64,000 nt of DNA from NCBI GenBank assembly GCA_910575725.1, contig CAJTFE010000003.1:169120-233119 (forward strand), read 5' to 3'. Positions within the stretch are counted from its first letter, which is position 1; the number at the start of each line of letters is the position of its first letter. The translations under genes were made by a program, and so were the position numbers. This DNA is from Clostridia bacterium. GTDB taxonomy: Bacteria; Bacillota; Clostridia; Lachnospirales; Lachnospiraceae. Positions 35,969 to 46,085 of the stretch are shown here, piece by piece. A model generated the notes under the pieces. That model was not told where the DNA came from. It did not search any database and worked only from the letters and a program-made list of their open reading frames with translations.

Positions 35969-36202
35969 CTAACCATTGATCATGAATGAAACTAATTTGT
36001 CGATATCTTCCTTCTCGTATGCGATAATCTCAAGCTCCGGAATCTCACCGTTGGAAAAGATGTTCGCCATAGATACATACTGGGAAAGTTTGGACTTCAG
36101 ATTCAGTCTGTCGCCTTCGCCTGTTACCAGTTCTACCTTACCCTGGCAGCTGTCTACTACCTCAAAGAATTTCTCGATGTTAGAAATGTTTTGAACTTTC
36201 AT
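35969..36202 (-). CDS. Small conserved-looking protein of unknown function
   Basis: 77 residues from the ATG at 36202 (AAGGAG 10 nt upstream). Predicted mixed alpha/beta with no membrane segment: MKVQNISNIEKFFEVVDSCQ, then GKVELVTGEGDRLNLKSKL and a C-terminal LEIIAYEKEDIDKLVSFM. The strong ribosome site, clean terminator and good codon use support a real gene. I do not recognise a family. Confidence 0.75.
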   Translation of the reverse strand: MKVQNISNIEKFFEVVDSCQGKVELVTGEGDRLNLKSKLSQYVSMANIFSNGEIPELEIIAYEKEDIDKLVSFMING

Positions 36203-36297
36203 CTTTTTTTCACTCCTTTCTTCTCCCTTATTATAACTGCTGAAATGCACTTTGGAAAGCACTTTTTTCCATTTTTTCTAAATTTGTTAATTTTCCA

Positions 36298-37131
36298 TCA
36301 TTTTCGAAGAATGCGTTTCTCGGTTATCTCTATTTTGCCTTCCTTCAGCAAGCGGCCTACCGCCCTCTTAAATGCATTTTTACTAAGATGCAGCTCCCGT
36401 TCTATGATTTCCGGCGATACCTTGTCGTTAAAGGGCAGGACGCCGTCATATTCGTCCAGTACCTGCAGCACATAATCCGCGTCTGCATCCATCTGAAGAT
36501 ACGCCTTTTCCCGGATGCTTAAGTTCAGCTTTCCGTCCTCCTTCACCGACGTCACCCGGGCCTCCACCTGATCGCCGATGGCTCTGTTTCCATGGAATTC
36601 TTTTTTGGGTATCAGCCCGGAATAGCGGTTATCCACGGCTACGAAAGCTCCGAATTCACGGCTGATTTCATAAATCGTGCCTGTCACCCGGTCCTCGGCC
36701 TTGTAGGGAGCGTCTGTGTCCAGGTATTTGTATACGTTCATGGTGGCGCAAAGGCGGCTGCTCTTATCCTCATACACGGCAATCAGTACCTCTTCCCCTG
36801 CGCTGACCCGTCTGGTCTGTTCCCGGAAGGGAAGCAGAAGTTCCTTTTCCAGTCCCCAGTCCAGAAATGCCCCTATCTTGGTAACCTCCGTCACCTTAAG
36901 AACGGCAATTTCCCCAAGCTGCACCTTGGGCTCCTGGGTGGTGGATATCAGCCGGTCTTTGGAATCTTTATAGACAAACACCTCCAGGACATCCCCCGGC
37001 CTGGCGCCTTCCGGCACCTGCTTTCCCGGAAGCAGAACCTTATCCTCCGCGTCTTCCTTTTCAGCCAGATACACGCCGAAATCAACTTTTTTTACAATGA
37101 TTAGTTTCTGCTTTTTTCCAAGTAAGATCAT
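36298..37131 (-). CDS. cvfB: CvfB-type S1 RNA-binding protein
   Basis: 277 residues, the family size. Three S1/OB-like units (about 10-60, 70-130, 145-210; e.g. VTEVTKIGAFLDWGLEKELLLP and GTIYEISREFGAFVAVDN) and a C-terminal winged helix ending in GRLLKEGKIEITEKRI. CvfB/YitL proteins bind RNA and affect virulence-factor or stress expression in Firmicutes. GGAGG is upstream of the ATG. Confidence 0.93.
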   Translation of the reverse strand: MILLGKKQKLIIVKKVDFGVYLAEKEDAEDKVLLPGKQVPEGARPGDVLEVFVYKDSKDRLISTTQEPKVQLGEIAVLKVTEVTKIGAFLDWGLEKELLLPFREQTRRVSAGEEVLIAVYEDKSSRLCATMNVYKYLDTDAPYKAEDRVTGTIYEISREFGAFVAVDNRYSGLIPKKEFHGNRAIGDQVEARVTSVKEDGKLNLSIREKAYLQMDADADYVLQVLDEYDGVLPFNDKVSPEIIERELHLSKNAFKRAVGRLLKEGKIEITEKRILRK

Positions 37132-37215
37132 GTGCCTTTTTCCTCCGTTTTTTCAAGACAGAAGGCTTTTCTTTCCGCCTTATGCCTGCATATCTGCTTA
37201 TGCCTGCGCTTCCGG

Positions 37216-37917
37216 CTATGAAACCTCTACCACCGCATAGGGGTGTCCCAGCTCATCGCAGAGGGCCGTCATATAGCGGTTGTCCTCCCTTTGCACCACC
37301 GGATAAATCATATCCCCCAGAAGGGCCGGCTTCTTATACTCCGCCCGCATCTGGCGGATGGGAAAATCCTCCGGAATATATTCCCGGGCCATCTGGATAT
37401 ACTGGCCGTTGTTGACATGATGGTTCGTATCCAGATGATGCTTCTGCACGGCGAAAGGCTCCTTGCGCTCTCCGTCCCTGGGCATCGGCACTTTTCTGGA
37501 GGCATAGTTCATATCCAGCTTTTCTTCCAGGATATAGACCTTCTCAATATCCTCCGGCACGCGCACCGGGCGGCCTGTGTCTGTATCCAGAAAGCTCCAA
37601 AGGGCATTGGCATAGGCCAGCATCTGTCCCTTGCGATCTTTCATAACAAAATTGCGGTAGCCGCAGAAGCTCTGGAAATAATAGGGCCAGGTGGCAATTG
37701 TGATCTCCTCGCACAGATCCGGGTAACGCTCCACCACAATCTGCCAGGAGGAGAGCACCCAGACACGGTGCAGCTCTTCCAGCACATCCACTCCTACCTT
37801 CAGCTCCTCGGACTGAAAGGTGCTGCAGTCTTGAAAATAATTGATAATTCCGTTTAAAGAAAGCTTTTTATCCTCGCCCACCTCGCTGTAGCGGACTTTA
37901 CTGTTGAATGAATACAT
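37216..37917 (-). CDS. Acyl-ACP thioesterase (FatA/B-like)
   Basis: 233 residues from the ATG at 37917 (AGAGGTG upstream); a start eleven codons earlier falls in probable promoter sequence. Double hot-dog fold: first half SFNSKVRYSEVGEDKKLSLNG, second half with KHHLDTNHHVNNGQYIQMA, the Asn/His catalytic region. It releases fatty acids from acyl carrier protein and is typical of anaerobic Firmicutes. Not in an obvious lipid operon. Confidence 0.9.
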   Translation of the reverse strand: MYSFNSKVRYSEVGEDKKLSLNGIINYFQDCSTFQSEELKVGVDVLEELHRVWVLSSWQIVVERYPDLCEEITIATWPYYFQSFCGYRNFVMKDRKGQMLAYANALWSFLDTDTGRPVRVPEDIEKVYILEEKLDMNYASRKVPMPRDGERKEPFAVQKHHLDTNHHVNNGQYIQMAREYIPEDFPIRQMRAEYKKPALLGDMIYPVVQREDNRYMTALCDELGHPYAVVEVS

Positions 37918-37961
37918 CTTGTTTTTCACCTCTGAGTGGTATTGTAGCATAGTTTGGAAAA

Positions 37962-39647
37962 TTATCCAATCAAAACATCTTTTCCACGGAAAGCAAATCC
38001 ATATTTGCGTATCCTCTCTTTGGGAATTCCTTTTGTTATCAGTGCGGTTTCATATTTCCGGTCTTCTATCTGCTCCAGTGCTGCCTTCACGGTATCTGCA
38101 AGCTCCTTTTCCTCATCGGGATCCTGTACCTTGAATTCCAGAATTATGGCATCGCCGCCGCCTTTGGGCTCCAGCATCACGTCATACCGCCCAAAACCGC
38201 TTTCCCGGTTGGAGGTCAGCGTATAACGGTCGGACAGCTCCACCAGAAGCCCCAGGACAAAGCCGTGGTAAAAACGCTCCGGCTCCGCTGTTTCCGAAGG
38301 CTTCTTCCCTGTGTCAAAGCTGCTGAAGGTCGCCAGGGCCACCTTATTCATATAGTGGTTCATGGCCTTCAGATCATCTCGCAGCAAGGCTTTGATAAAG
38401 CCATTATATTCGCTTGTGTTCTTCCGGAACCAGCCCTTTACCAAAGTGCGGAACATCAGATTCACTTCCCGGTTGGTCAGGCACAGCTCATAATCCGGCT
38501 CGTCTACATCCCCTCCCAATTCCTCATACTGGATCACTTTCAGATATCCGCTGGCCAGCAGCAGGCTCCAGATTCCTTCCTCATTTCCATCCAGTTCTCC
38601 ATACACAATCTGCTCATCTATGGGAGTCACAATGGACTGGCCGGTAATCAAAGCTTCAAATTCCTGCTTAATCTCCGGGCTTCCTTCTTTGATCAGCTTC
38701 CCTGCCAGGCTGTTGGAGCTGGAATTGGCCCAATAGGTTCCTATTTTCTTTTTCTCCAGGTAGTTTAAAATAGACCATGGATTATAGATATCCGTCCGGC
38801 TTCCAAAGGTAAAGCCGTCATACCAGGCTTTTACCTCCTGCTTTTTCTCCGCCAGGCCAAATTCGTCCAGGGCTGCAAAAACCTCCTCTTCTGTAAACCC
38901 AAAGCTGTCTGCATACTTTTCCGAAGTGGTTGTTACCACCTCAAGATTATTGAGATCCGAAAAAATGGATTCCCTGCTTACACGGGTGATTCCTGTCATA
39001 ACCGCCCGCTCCATATACGGGTTTGTCTTAAAGGTGGAATTAAACAGCGTTCTGATAAATGCTGCCAGCTCCTCCCAGTAACCGTTTACATAGGCTTCCT
39101 GCATAGGCGTGTCGTATTCGTCCAAAAGGATTATCACCTTTTTCCCGTAATAACGGCTCAGATAATTCGACAGCAGTTTAAGGGAAAATGCCGCCTGACT
39201 GTCCTCCATGTCTGTGGATATGCTTCGGAAATCCTTCTTTTCGCTTTCGTTCAGCACATTGCCTTCCAGAAGAAAGTCGTATTGATTGTATGTCATTTTA
39301 ATAATCCGGCAGACAGCCTTCCGGGCCTGTGCGAAGGAAATCTCTTTTACATCCGCAAAGCTCAAGGCTATCACCGGATAGGTTCCCTGGAGATTCCTGT
39401 ATTTTTCGCTCTCCCAGATAGACAGCCCTTCAAACAGCTCCTCCCTGCCGGCGTAGTTCACGGAAAAAAACTGCTCCGTCATGCTCATGTTGAGGGTCTT
39501 CCCGAAACGTCTCGGACGGGTAATCAGGGTAACATCATCTCCATTTTCCCACCATTCCTTTATAAACTTTGTCTTATCTGTATAAAAATAATTATTTTCT
39601 CTGATTTTTTCAAAACTTTGAAGCCCGATTCCTACCGTTCTTGACAT
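37962..39647 (-). CDS. AAA-ATPase-like / PD-(D/E)XK nuclease-like protein, copy A
   Basis: 561 residues from the ATG at 39647 (GAGGGAGG upstream). N-terminal AAA-ATPase-like part with phosphate-binding RPRRFGKT (about 42-49) and Walker B VIILLDEYDTPM (about 165-176); C-terminal PD-(D/E)XK-like part with YDVMLEPKGGGDAIILEFKV as the D...ExK core. This pairing (Pfam AAA-ATPase_like plus PDDEXK_9) is abundant in gut bacteria, with unknown role. A paralogue lies directly upstream; about 380 nt at the 3' end and about 540 nt in the centre are near-identical to it, while the segment between them is divergent. Confidence 0.9.
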   Translation of the reverse strand: MSRTVGIGLQSFEKIRENNYFYTDKTKFIKEWWENGDDVTLITRPRRFGKTLNMSMTEQFFSVNYAGREELFEGLSIWESEKYRNLQGTYPVIALSFADVKEISFAQARKAVCRIIKMTYNQYDFLLEGNVLNESEKKDFRSISTDMEDSQAAFSLKLLSNYLSRYYGKKVIILLDEYDTPMQEAYVNGYWEELAAFIRTLFNSTFKTNPYMERAVMTGITRVSRESIFSDLNNLEVVTTTSEKYADSFGFTEEEVFAALDEFGLAEKKQEVKAWYDGFTFGSRTDIYNPWSILNYLEKKKIGTYWANSSSNSLAGKLIKEGSPEIKQEFEALITGQSIVTPIDEQIVYGELDGNEEGIWSLLLASGYLKVIQYEELGGDVDEPDYELCLTNREVNLMFRTLVKGWFRKNTSEYNGFIKALLRDDLKAMNHYMNKVALATFSSFDTGKKPSETAEPERFYHGFVLGLLVELSDRYTLTSNRESGFGRYDVMLEPKGGGDAIILEFKVQDPDEEKELADTVKAALEQIEDRKYETALITKGIPKERIRKYGFAFRGKDVLIG

Positions 39648-39712
39648 CTTTGCGCCTCCCTCTCCGGATTTATGTCTGCCTGCGAAATAGCTGCTTCCGA
39701 ATTCCAGGAAAT

Positions 39713-41401
39713 TCATCCTTTTCCTATCAAAACTTCTTTCCCACGAAACGCAAAACCGTAGCTCCGTATCCTCTCTTTGGGAATTCCTTTTGTTATCAGT
39801 GCGGTTTCATACTTCCTGTCTTCTATCTGCTCCAGGGCTGCCTTCACGGTATCTGCAAGCTCCTTTTCCTCATCGGGATCCTGTACCTTGAATTCCAGAA
39901 TTATGGCATCGTCGCCGCCTTTTGGCTCCAGCATCACGTCATAGCGGCCAAAGCCGCTTTCCCGGTTGGAGGTCAGCGTATAACGGTCGGACAGCTCCAC
40001 CAGAAGCCCCAGGACAAAGCCGTGGTAAAAACGTTCCGGCTCCGCTGTTTCCGAAGGCTTCTTCCCTGTGTCAAAGCTGCTGAAGGTCGCCAGGGCCACC
40101 TTATTCATATAGTGGTTCATGGCCTTCAGATCATCCCGCAGCAAGGCTTTGATAAAATCATTATAATTTTCATCCTGTCCTGAAAACCATCCGCGGATTA
40201 TATTGTTAAACATCAGACGCACTTCTCTGTTTGTCAATGCAAGTCTGTAATACCAGCGGCCAGACGTTTCCGCGAATTCCACCTGGAGCACTTTCAGATA
40301 GCCGCTTGCCAGAAGAAGGCTCCAGACAGCATTTCTTCTAGTCTGAAGTTCTCCGTACACAATCTGTTCATCAATCTCTACCCGAAGCGCTTCACCATAC
40401 AGCAGAGCTTCAAAGCTTTGCTTAACTTCTCTGTTCCCCTCCCGAATCAGCTTCCCTGCCAGGCTGTTGGAGCTGGAATTGGCCCAATAGGTTCCTATTT
40501 TCTTTTTCTCCAGGTAGTTTAAAATAGACCATGGGTTATAGATATCCGTCCGGCTTCCAAAGATAAAGCCGTCATACCAGGCTTTTACCTCCTGCTTTTT
40601 CTTTGCCAGGCCAAATTCGTCCAGGGCTGCAAAAACCTCCTCTTCTGTAAACCCAAAGCTGTCTGCATACTTTTCCGAAGTGGTTGTTACCACCTCAAGA
40701 TTATTGAGATCCGAAAAAATGGATTCCCTGCTTACACGGGTGATTCCTGTCATAACCGCCCGCTCCATATACGGGTTTGTCTTAAAGGTGGAATTAAACA
40801 GCGTTCTGATAAATGCTGCCAGCTCCTCCCAGTAACCGTTTACATAGGCTTCCTGCATAGGCGTGTCGTATTCGTCCAAAAGGATTATCACCTTTTTCCC
40901 GTAATAACGGCTCAGATAATTCGACAGCAGCTTAAGGGAAAATGCCGCCTGACTGTCCTCCATGTCTGCGGATATGCTTCGGAAATCCTCTTTTTCACTT
41001 TCATTGAACAGATCGCTTTTCATCAGGAAATCGTATTGATTGTACGCCATTTTGATAATACGGCACATTGCTTTGCGTGTCTGCTCAAAGGTAGTCTGTT
41101 TTATATCTGCAAAACTAAGCGCAAGCACCGGATAGGTGCCCTGCAGTTCTCTGTACTCTTGTTTTTCCCATATGGACAGCCCTTCAAACAGTTCGCCTCT
41201 ACCGGCATATTTTATGGAAAAAAACTGCTCCGTCATGCTCATATTGAGGGTCTTGCCAAAACGTCTGGGACGGGCAATCAGCGTTACACTGTCTCCATTC
41301 TCCCACCACTCGGAAAGAAATGAAGTTTTATCGATGTAAAAGCAGCCTTCCCTTCGAATCGTCTCGAAGTCCTGGCAGCCGATACTTACGGTTCTCGCCA
41401 T
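39713..41401 (-). CDS. AAA-ATPase-like / PD-(D/E)XK nuclease-like protein, copy B
   Basis: 562 residues from the ATG at 41401 (AGGGAGG upstream). Same architecture as copy A: RPRRFGKT, VIILLDEYDTPM and RYDVMLEPKGGDDAIILEFKV. The ends and centre match copy A closely, but the region around 365-440 (RVEIDEQIVYGELQTRRNA ...) differs. Tandem duplication followed by partial gene conversion, or selection for a variable middle domain, could explain this. Stop is 65 nt before copy A. Confidence 0.9.
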   Translation of the reverse strand: MARTVSIGCQDFETIRREGCFYIDKTSFLSEWWENGDSVTLIARPRRFGKTLNMSMTEQFFSIKYAGRGELFEGLSIWEKQEYRELQGTYPVLALSFADIKQTTFEQTRKAMCRIIKMAYNQYDFLMKSDLFNESEKEDFRSISADMEDSQAAFSLKLLSNYLSRYYGKKVIILLDEYDTPMQEAYVNGYWEELAAFIRTLFNSTFKTNPYMERAVMTGITRVSRESIFSDLNNLEVVTTTSEKYADSFGFTEEEVFAALDEFGLAKKKQEVKAWYDGFIFGSRTDIYNPWSILNYLEKKKIGTYWANSSSNSLAGKLIREGNREVKQSFEALLYGEALRVEIDEQIVYGELQTRRNAVWSLLLASGYLKVLQVEFAETSGRWYYRLALTNREVRLMFNNIIRGWFSGQDENYNDFIKALLRDDLKAMNHYMNKVALATFSSFDTGKKPSETAEPERFYHGFVLGLLVELSDRYTLTSNRESGFGRYDVMLEPKGGDDAIILEFKVQDPDEEKELADTVKAALEQIEDRKYETALITKGIPKERIRSYGFAFRGKEVLIGKG

Positions 41402-41535
41402 ATTTACACCTCCCTGGGATGCCCATGCTTCTTCAATCTTCGTTTTATAGTATAACACATGCTGTTAGTTCCAACAACATTGTCATTTCTATTTTTCTTT
41501 TTCCGGCATCCCACCTCCACGGCAGGCTAAAATGC

Positions 41536-41581
41536 ATCAAAAAAAGAGCGAGGCTGCCTTATTTCCCGACAGTCCCGCTCT
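41536..41581 (-). terminator. Terminator after the zinc-ribbon protein gene
   Basis: AGAGCGGGACTGTCGGG ... GGCAGCCTCGCTCT stem followed by seven T on the minus strand, about 45 nt after the stop at 41629. Confidence 0.85.
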
Positions 41582-41628
41582 CTTCCTTACCGTAGGACCT
41601 CCGAAATGCTTCTGCGGATGATAGATTT

Positions 41629-43311
41629 TTACGGTAGTTCTCGTACAGGAATCTCATAACTGTTACCCATTCCGTCTCTCAGATTCATATTAAAATCTCC
41701 CATTATATAATCAGTACGATAAATCTTTTCGTCCCTAAAATTTTCCGGCAGGCCTTCTGTTCCTATGCAATTCTCGTACAATGATGAGATATTGCCCGGA
41801 ACTCCATTGTCAAATATAATGGCGAATCCGCCATAATCCGATCCATGTGCATTCACCAGATAGTCATATTTCCAGCTGCCTCCGCCGTCATTGGATGAAA
41901 ACTGAAACACACAATCACTGTTTTCAATGGGATAGCTAATAAACCAGACACTCGGATCATACTCAACAAAACTCGCCTGTGTTATCGTCAGCATTTCCGG
42001 ATGTGTGTAATAGCTGCTTACTACCCTCTGCAGTGCGTCGCCATAGGTATCCCTCTGAGCCGCCTTCAGATATTCCGCCGGAATATAAGCAGATAAGTCT
42101 ACGTCAATTGTGCAGTTCTTCATCCTTATGAGCCAGGGGGATGCCGGCTCTTCGGCTGCATCAGCTTCAGCCTGTGATTCTGAAGGAACTGTACCTCCAT
42201 TCAAAAGAACCGCATACTGGTTTAATCCGTCCATCATTTCAGTCAGGGTACTTGGCTGTGTCTCATAAAAGCAGGTATATGGCATCGCATGGGTATGCTC
42301 CTCCCGATGCGGCGCTGCATTCTCCAGTTTCTCATAAGCCAGGCCATAGCTTCCTGCCGGATAGAGCGTTTCCTCTCCGTTTTCTATGCAATGGACTCCC
42401 TGCCCATCCTCCAGCACTCTCAAGGAATATGATTTTTCTATTGTGCCGCCGCCAAACATATATATCTCTACGTTATTATCCCCTGCTCCGGAAGAACTCT
42501 TTCTGCATGTCTTTACCTTTCCATCCGGATACTCAAGAAGGTAGCTTCCCACCCTGTCAATTCCCTCCTGGTTTACCAGCAGTTTTACCGTATTCCCATC
42601 CCAGCCGTAAACTTCGAAGGAATCCTCTGTCATACTGCTATAAACATACAGATATGGATTTCCGTCTTCTGCAAAATCAGCCAGCATGACATTTTTCCTG
42701 TCTGTCAGATAGGTTCCTCCATATGTGTCGTCTACTTCGTATGGCTTATCCCAAAATACTTGGTCAGGCACCGGTATCCCCAGCGGCCTTTTCGGCATCT
42801 CCACCTTTCCCTCCATTCCGTCCGCGATAAACTGTGCATAGGCTGCCGCCTGCTCTGCTGTCATGGAGCATTTGCTTTTATCCCCATAATAGGAAATATT
42901 TCCAAGAACTGCCTCAAGCTCTGCCTTTACATCCGCCTGCTCCTGCTCATCCGTCCCCGTTTCTGCTTCTGGCTGTGTTTCCTCTGCTTCGACAGCTTCC
43001 GTTTCCTTCCCTGCATTTTCTTGTATATCTGTTTCCTCCTTGTGAGCTGCTTTGTAGACAAAAAATCCAGCAGCGGCTGCAAGAACAACGGCCAGAATCA
43101 GCAGCGCGGCCAGGGAGCCTTTCCCTGGCTTCTTACCCCCAGAAGTAGTTGAGGGCGCATTTCCATTTTGTGACGTATATCCGCTTCCCGACAACGCATC
43201 TGTCCCTCCCGCTGCCTGCCCTCCGCCTTGAGAAGCCGATACCGGGCTTCCGCATTTATCACAAAATCTTGCTTTATCATCTATCCTGGATCCGCATTTC
43301 ACACAAAACAT
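41629..43311 (-). CDS. Zinc-ribbon, single-pass membrane protein with large outer domain
   Basis: 560 residues. N-terminal zinc ribbon (FCVKCGSRIDDKARFCDKCG, four Cys), a Ser/Gly-rich linker, one membrane helix (about 63-86), an acidic Glu/Thr-rich stalk, and a long outer domain with no recognised fold, including a DFAEDGNPYLYVYSS segment and a QPSTLTEMMDGLNQYA motif shared with its neighbour. Zinc-ribbon membrane proteins of this layout are frequent in Clostridia; no function is known. Near-identical DNA at the 5' end with the gene at 45033 shows recent duplication. Confidence 0.8.
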   Translation of the reverse strand: MFCVKCGSRIDDKARFCDKCGSPVSASQGGGQAAGGTDALSGSGYTSQNGNAPSTTSGGKKPGKGSLAALLILAVVLAAAAGFFVYKAAHKEETDIQENAGKETEAVEAEETQPEAETGTDEQEQADVKAELEAVLGNISYYGDKSKCSMTAEQAAAYAQFIADGMEGKVEMPKRPLGIPVPDQVFWDKPYEVDDTYGGTYLTDRKNVMLADFAEDGNPYLYVYSSMTEDSFEVYGWDGNTVKLLVNQEGIDRVGSYLLEYPDGKVKTCRKSSSGAGDNNVEIYMFGGGTIEKSYSLRVLEDGQGVHCIENGEETLYPAGSYGLAYEKLENAAPHREEHTHAMPYTCFYETQPSTLTEMMDGLNQYAVLLNGGTVPSESQAEADAAEEPASPWLIRMKNCTIDVDLSAYIPAEYLKAAQRDTYGDALQRVVSSYYTHPEMLTITQASFVEYDPSVWFISYPIENSDCVFQFSSNDGGGSWKYDYLVNAHGSDYGGFAIIFDNGVPGNISSLYENCIGTEGLPENFRDEKIYRTDYIMGDFNMNLRDGMGNSYEIPVRELP

Positions 43312-43372
43312 TACTTGTTCCTCCTTTATTGCGGCTGTGTTTGCTCTAAGCTGCGTTCCTTGTGTTCAAGCA

Positions 43373-45033
43373 TTATAACAGATTCAGAATTTCCTCCTGG
43401 CTGTAAAACTGCACTTCTTTTCCTCCATGTTCTGCAGCAAAATCGGATATCATCCGATCATATTCCACTCTTGAGGGGGCATCATAAGCCTCGCTGCCAT
43501 AAGATACAAAAACTTCTTCATAGCCCTCCTGACGGCCTTGTTCCTTTTGATATTCTACTGCTGAATCAATTTCTTCTCCAAAAAATTCTTCGTAAATATA
43601 GGCAAAATACGCAAGTCTCTCTCCCTGTATGGTCTCGAAGCATTCCTCATATCTTTCTGCTGACATCCCATAACCAAACTGTAACAAGCCAGTCGTATAT
43701 AGCATAACCGTTCCGCCGCTTGCTGAAGCTGAACCTGGTATATCTCTTATTTTTAGTCCCTCTTCTGTGGAATATAAGGTATTCATATACGTATAATAGG
43801 GTGTATGGATGAAAATCTGAAGCTCTGGCAGCTTATCCATATCAAAATCTGTCAAAGCAAATCTTCCTGTAGATTGGCCTTGGTCTCCTTCGTAGCTTTC
43901 ATATAATTCACATAATTCATTCATAGTCATCTGACTTCCTTCATACTCGGCTGTCAGATTTCCCTGAAGAAACTGCCTATACTGCTCTAACATTGCATCT
44001 TTGGCCGCAGCGATGTTATCACCCATATCATCTACCGGCTGTGCGCCGCTCTGCTTTGTACTTTCTCCTCCCCAAAGGGCCGCATACTGGTTCAAGCCTT
44101 CCATCATTTCCTGCAGGGTACTTGGCTGTATTGCATGGAAACAGGTATATGGCAGTGTATGCTTGTGATTTTCTGTCTGACTTCTTCCTGCCGTTAATGT
44201 ACTGTATTCTTCACTCGTATAGACAGTTTCTACGCCGTTTTCTATCACATGCCAGAGCTCATCCTCAAAGTTGTTTTCTTCTGTCCGCTCGCAAATTATT
44301 TTTATAGTTCCTTCCGCAAAAGCATACGTCTGAACCCTGTAAAACAAGGCCGGAGGACAATATTCCTCATAATCCATCCGAATCTCATATTTATTATTTT
44401 CATCTTCATAGATATAGAAGTTATTTCTGTATGATTTTTCAGCATCCGTGTCAAATATCAGTTCTGCTGTCCGGCCCGTCCATCCATATATTTCAAAGCT
44501 CTGGCTGTCCGTATCATTTGTACTGCTGTACACATAAAGATACGGTACGCCATCCCCAGCGAAATCACACAGCATTGCATGAGCTCTGTCTACTTCAACC
44601 TGCTCCCCCATATCAGAATCAAAAACCTGGAATTGGCTGTTCCAAGATGTTATCGTAAAGCAGCTCTCATCATATCCGCCTGTCCCTCCTCTTCTGCATT
44701 CGGCTGCAATTCCTCTGCTCCGGCATTTTCCTTCTCTGCCTCCTGGACATCCGCATTTTCCTTGTGAGCTGCCCTATAGCCGAAAAAGCCCGCACATGCA
44801 GCCACAGCAATGGAGAGGATCAGCAGCGCAGCGAGAGGGACTTTCCCCGGCTTCTTACCCCCGGAAGCAGTTGAGGGCGCATTTCCATTCTGTGACGTAT
44901 ATCCGCTTCCAGACAACGCATCTGCCCCTCCCGCTGCCTGCCCTCCGCCTTGAGAAGCCGGCACCGGACTTCCGCATTTACCGCAGAATCTTGCATTGTC
45001 ATCTATCTTTGCACCGCATTTCGCACAAAACAT
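43373..45033 (-). pseudogene. Paralogue of the 560-residue zinc-ribbon protein, split by a frame change
   Basis: The first part (45033 to 44650, 127 residues) has the zinc ribbon (FCAKCGAKIDDNARFCGKCG), linker, membrane helix and acidic stalk, then runs into a stop. The second part is open from 44611 to 43373 but its first ATG has no ribosome site; the same frame continues upstream as GGYDESCFTITSWNSQFQVF through 44.68 kb. Joining them needs a -1 shift near 44670-44690 and gives about 550 residues, matching the neighbour. It is either a broken gene, a sequencing error in one base, or programmed frameshifting. Confidence 0.75.
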
Positions 45034-45078
45034 ATCCTTATCTCCCTATATTCCTTCAAAGCCTTATTCTTGAAACCT

Positions 45079-46017
45079 TTATACCCTACATACTCCTCCA
45101 TAGTTATAGATATCATCCAGCGCCAGATTTTCCCACTCTCTGAATTCTTCGGAATCCTCATTGTCATGGTTATCCGCTTCCGAGAAGTTCACTGCGTCGG
45201 AGGCATAACGCCAGCGGAACAGCCGCCCATTGTTAAAATACAGCCTGTGAGAGTCGCCGGCTTCCAGATATGCAAAGATCAAGCTCCCGTTCTCAAAATA
45301 ATAATACCGTGCATAGGGAACACCATCCACGCCCTTCTTTGCAATGATACACTGCACTTCACCATTCTCCGTGTACATGGTAACCCCGTCTTTTACAGCC
45401 GATTCCATATACTGGCCATTGGTTCTCTTCTGCACAATCTCATTGTAGATCCCCCGGATCCGCAGCACCTCATCTTCTACATCTGCATTTGCCATTCCAT
45501 TGTCCTGCACCAAATCCGTGTACTCCTCCTCAGAAGCCTTAAGCTTAGAAGGTTCAAATTTTTCCTCAAGCAGGCTGCAGAGCTCGTCTTTATCTTTTAC
45601 TGCCTTCCTTCCTTTTTCCAGAATCTTTGCCGCCTTTCCATAGGCTTCCAGTTCTATGTAAATATCTGCGCTTATCAAATAAGCGTCTGCATACTCATCA
45701 TCCAGCTCAAGAGCTTCCCCACAGCAGGCAAGGGCCTCCTCGTACCCACCCTCCTCCAGATACTGCTCCGCCTGCTCTATACTCTTTTTGCACTTGTAGC
45801 CGTCACCGGTGAAATACAGCGCTGCTCCTATCCCTCCGGCAATGAGCAGCGCTGCCAGAAAAACGGCCGGCATGACGGACTTCTTTTTCTTATTCCCAGA
45901 CGCACTCTCAAAAGCAGCGGCCAAAGGCGTTCCCCCTCCCGCCCCTAACGCTTCCCCGCAATAGGGACAAAAGGCTGTTCCTTCGCCAGCTTGTTTTCCG
46001 CATTTCCTGCAATACAT
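45079..46017 (-). CDS. Zinc-ribbon membrane protein with TPR-like region
   Basis: 312 residues from the ATG at 46017 (GGTGGAGGG upstream; an earlier codon is rejected). N-terminal zinc ribbon (YCRKCGKQAGEGTAFCPYCG), membrane helix at about 46-66, then helical repeats with TPR character (EQAEQYLEEGGYEEALACCG, about 75-150) and a C-terminal beta-rich part (GVTMYTENGEVQ ... YYYFENGSLIFAYL). Third of four zinc-ribbon genes in a row on the same strand, 46 nt upstream of the split one. Function unknown. Confidence 0.8.
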   Translation of the reverse strand: MYCRKCGKQAGEGTAFCPYCGEALGAGGGTPLAAAFESASGNKKKKSVMPAVFLAALLIAGGIGAALYFTGDGYKCKKSIEQAEQYLEEGGYEEALACCGEALELDDEYADAYLISADIYIELEAYGKAAKILEKGRKAVKDKDELCSLLEEKFEPSKLKASEEEYTDLVQDNGMANADVEDEVLRIRGIYNEIVQKRTNGQYMESAVKDGVTMYTENGEVQCIIAKKGVDGVPYARYYYFENGSLIFAYLEAGDSHRLYFNNGRLFRWRYASDAVNFSEADNHDNEDSEEFREWENLALDDIYNYGGVCRV

Positions 46018-46085
46018 TCTTTTTCCCTCCACCGACATAAGGAGAAACCCTTCAGATTGCGGTTTCTCCTTATGCTCTTATGTCC

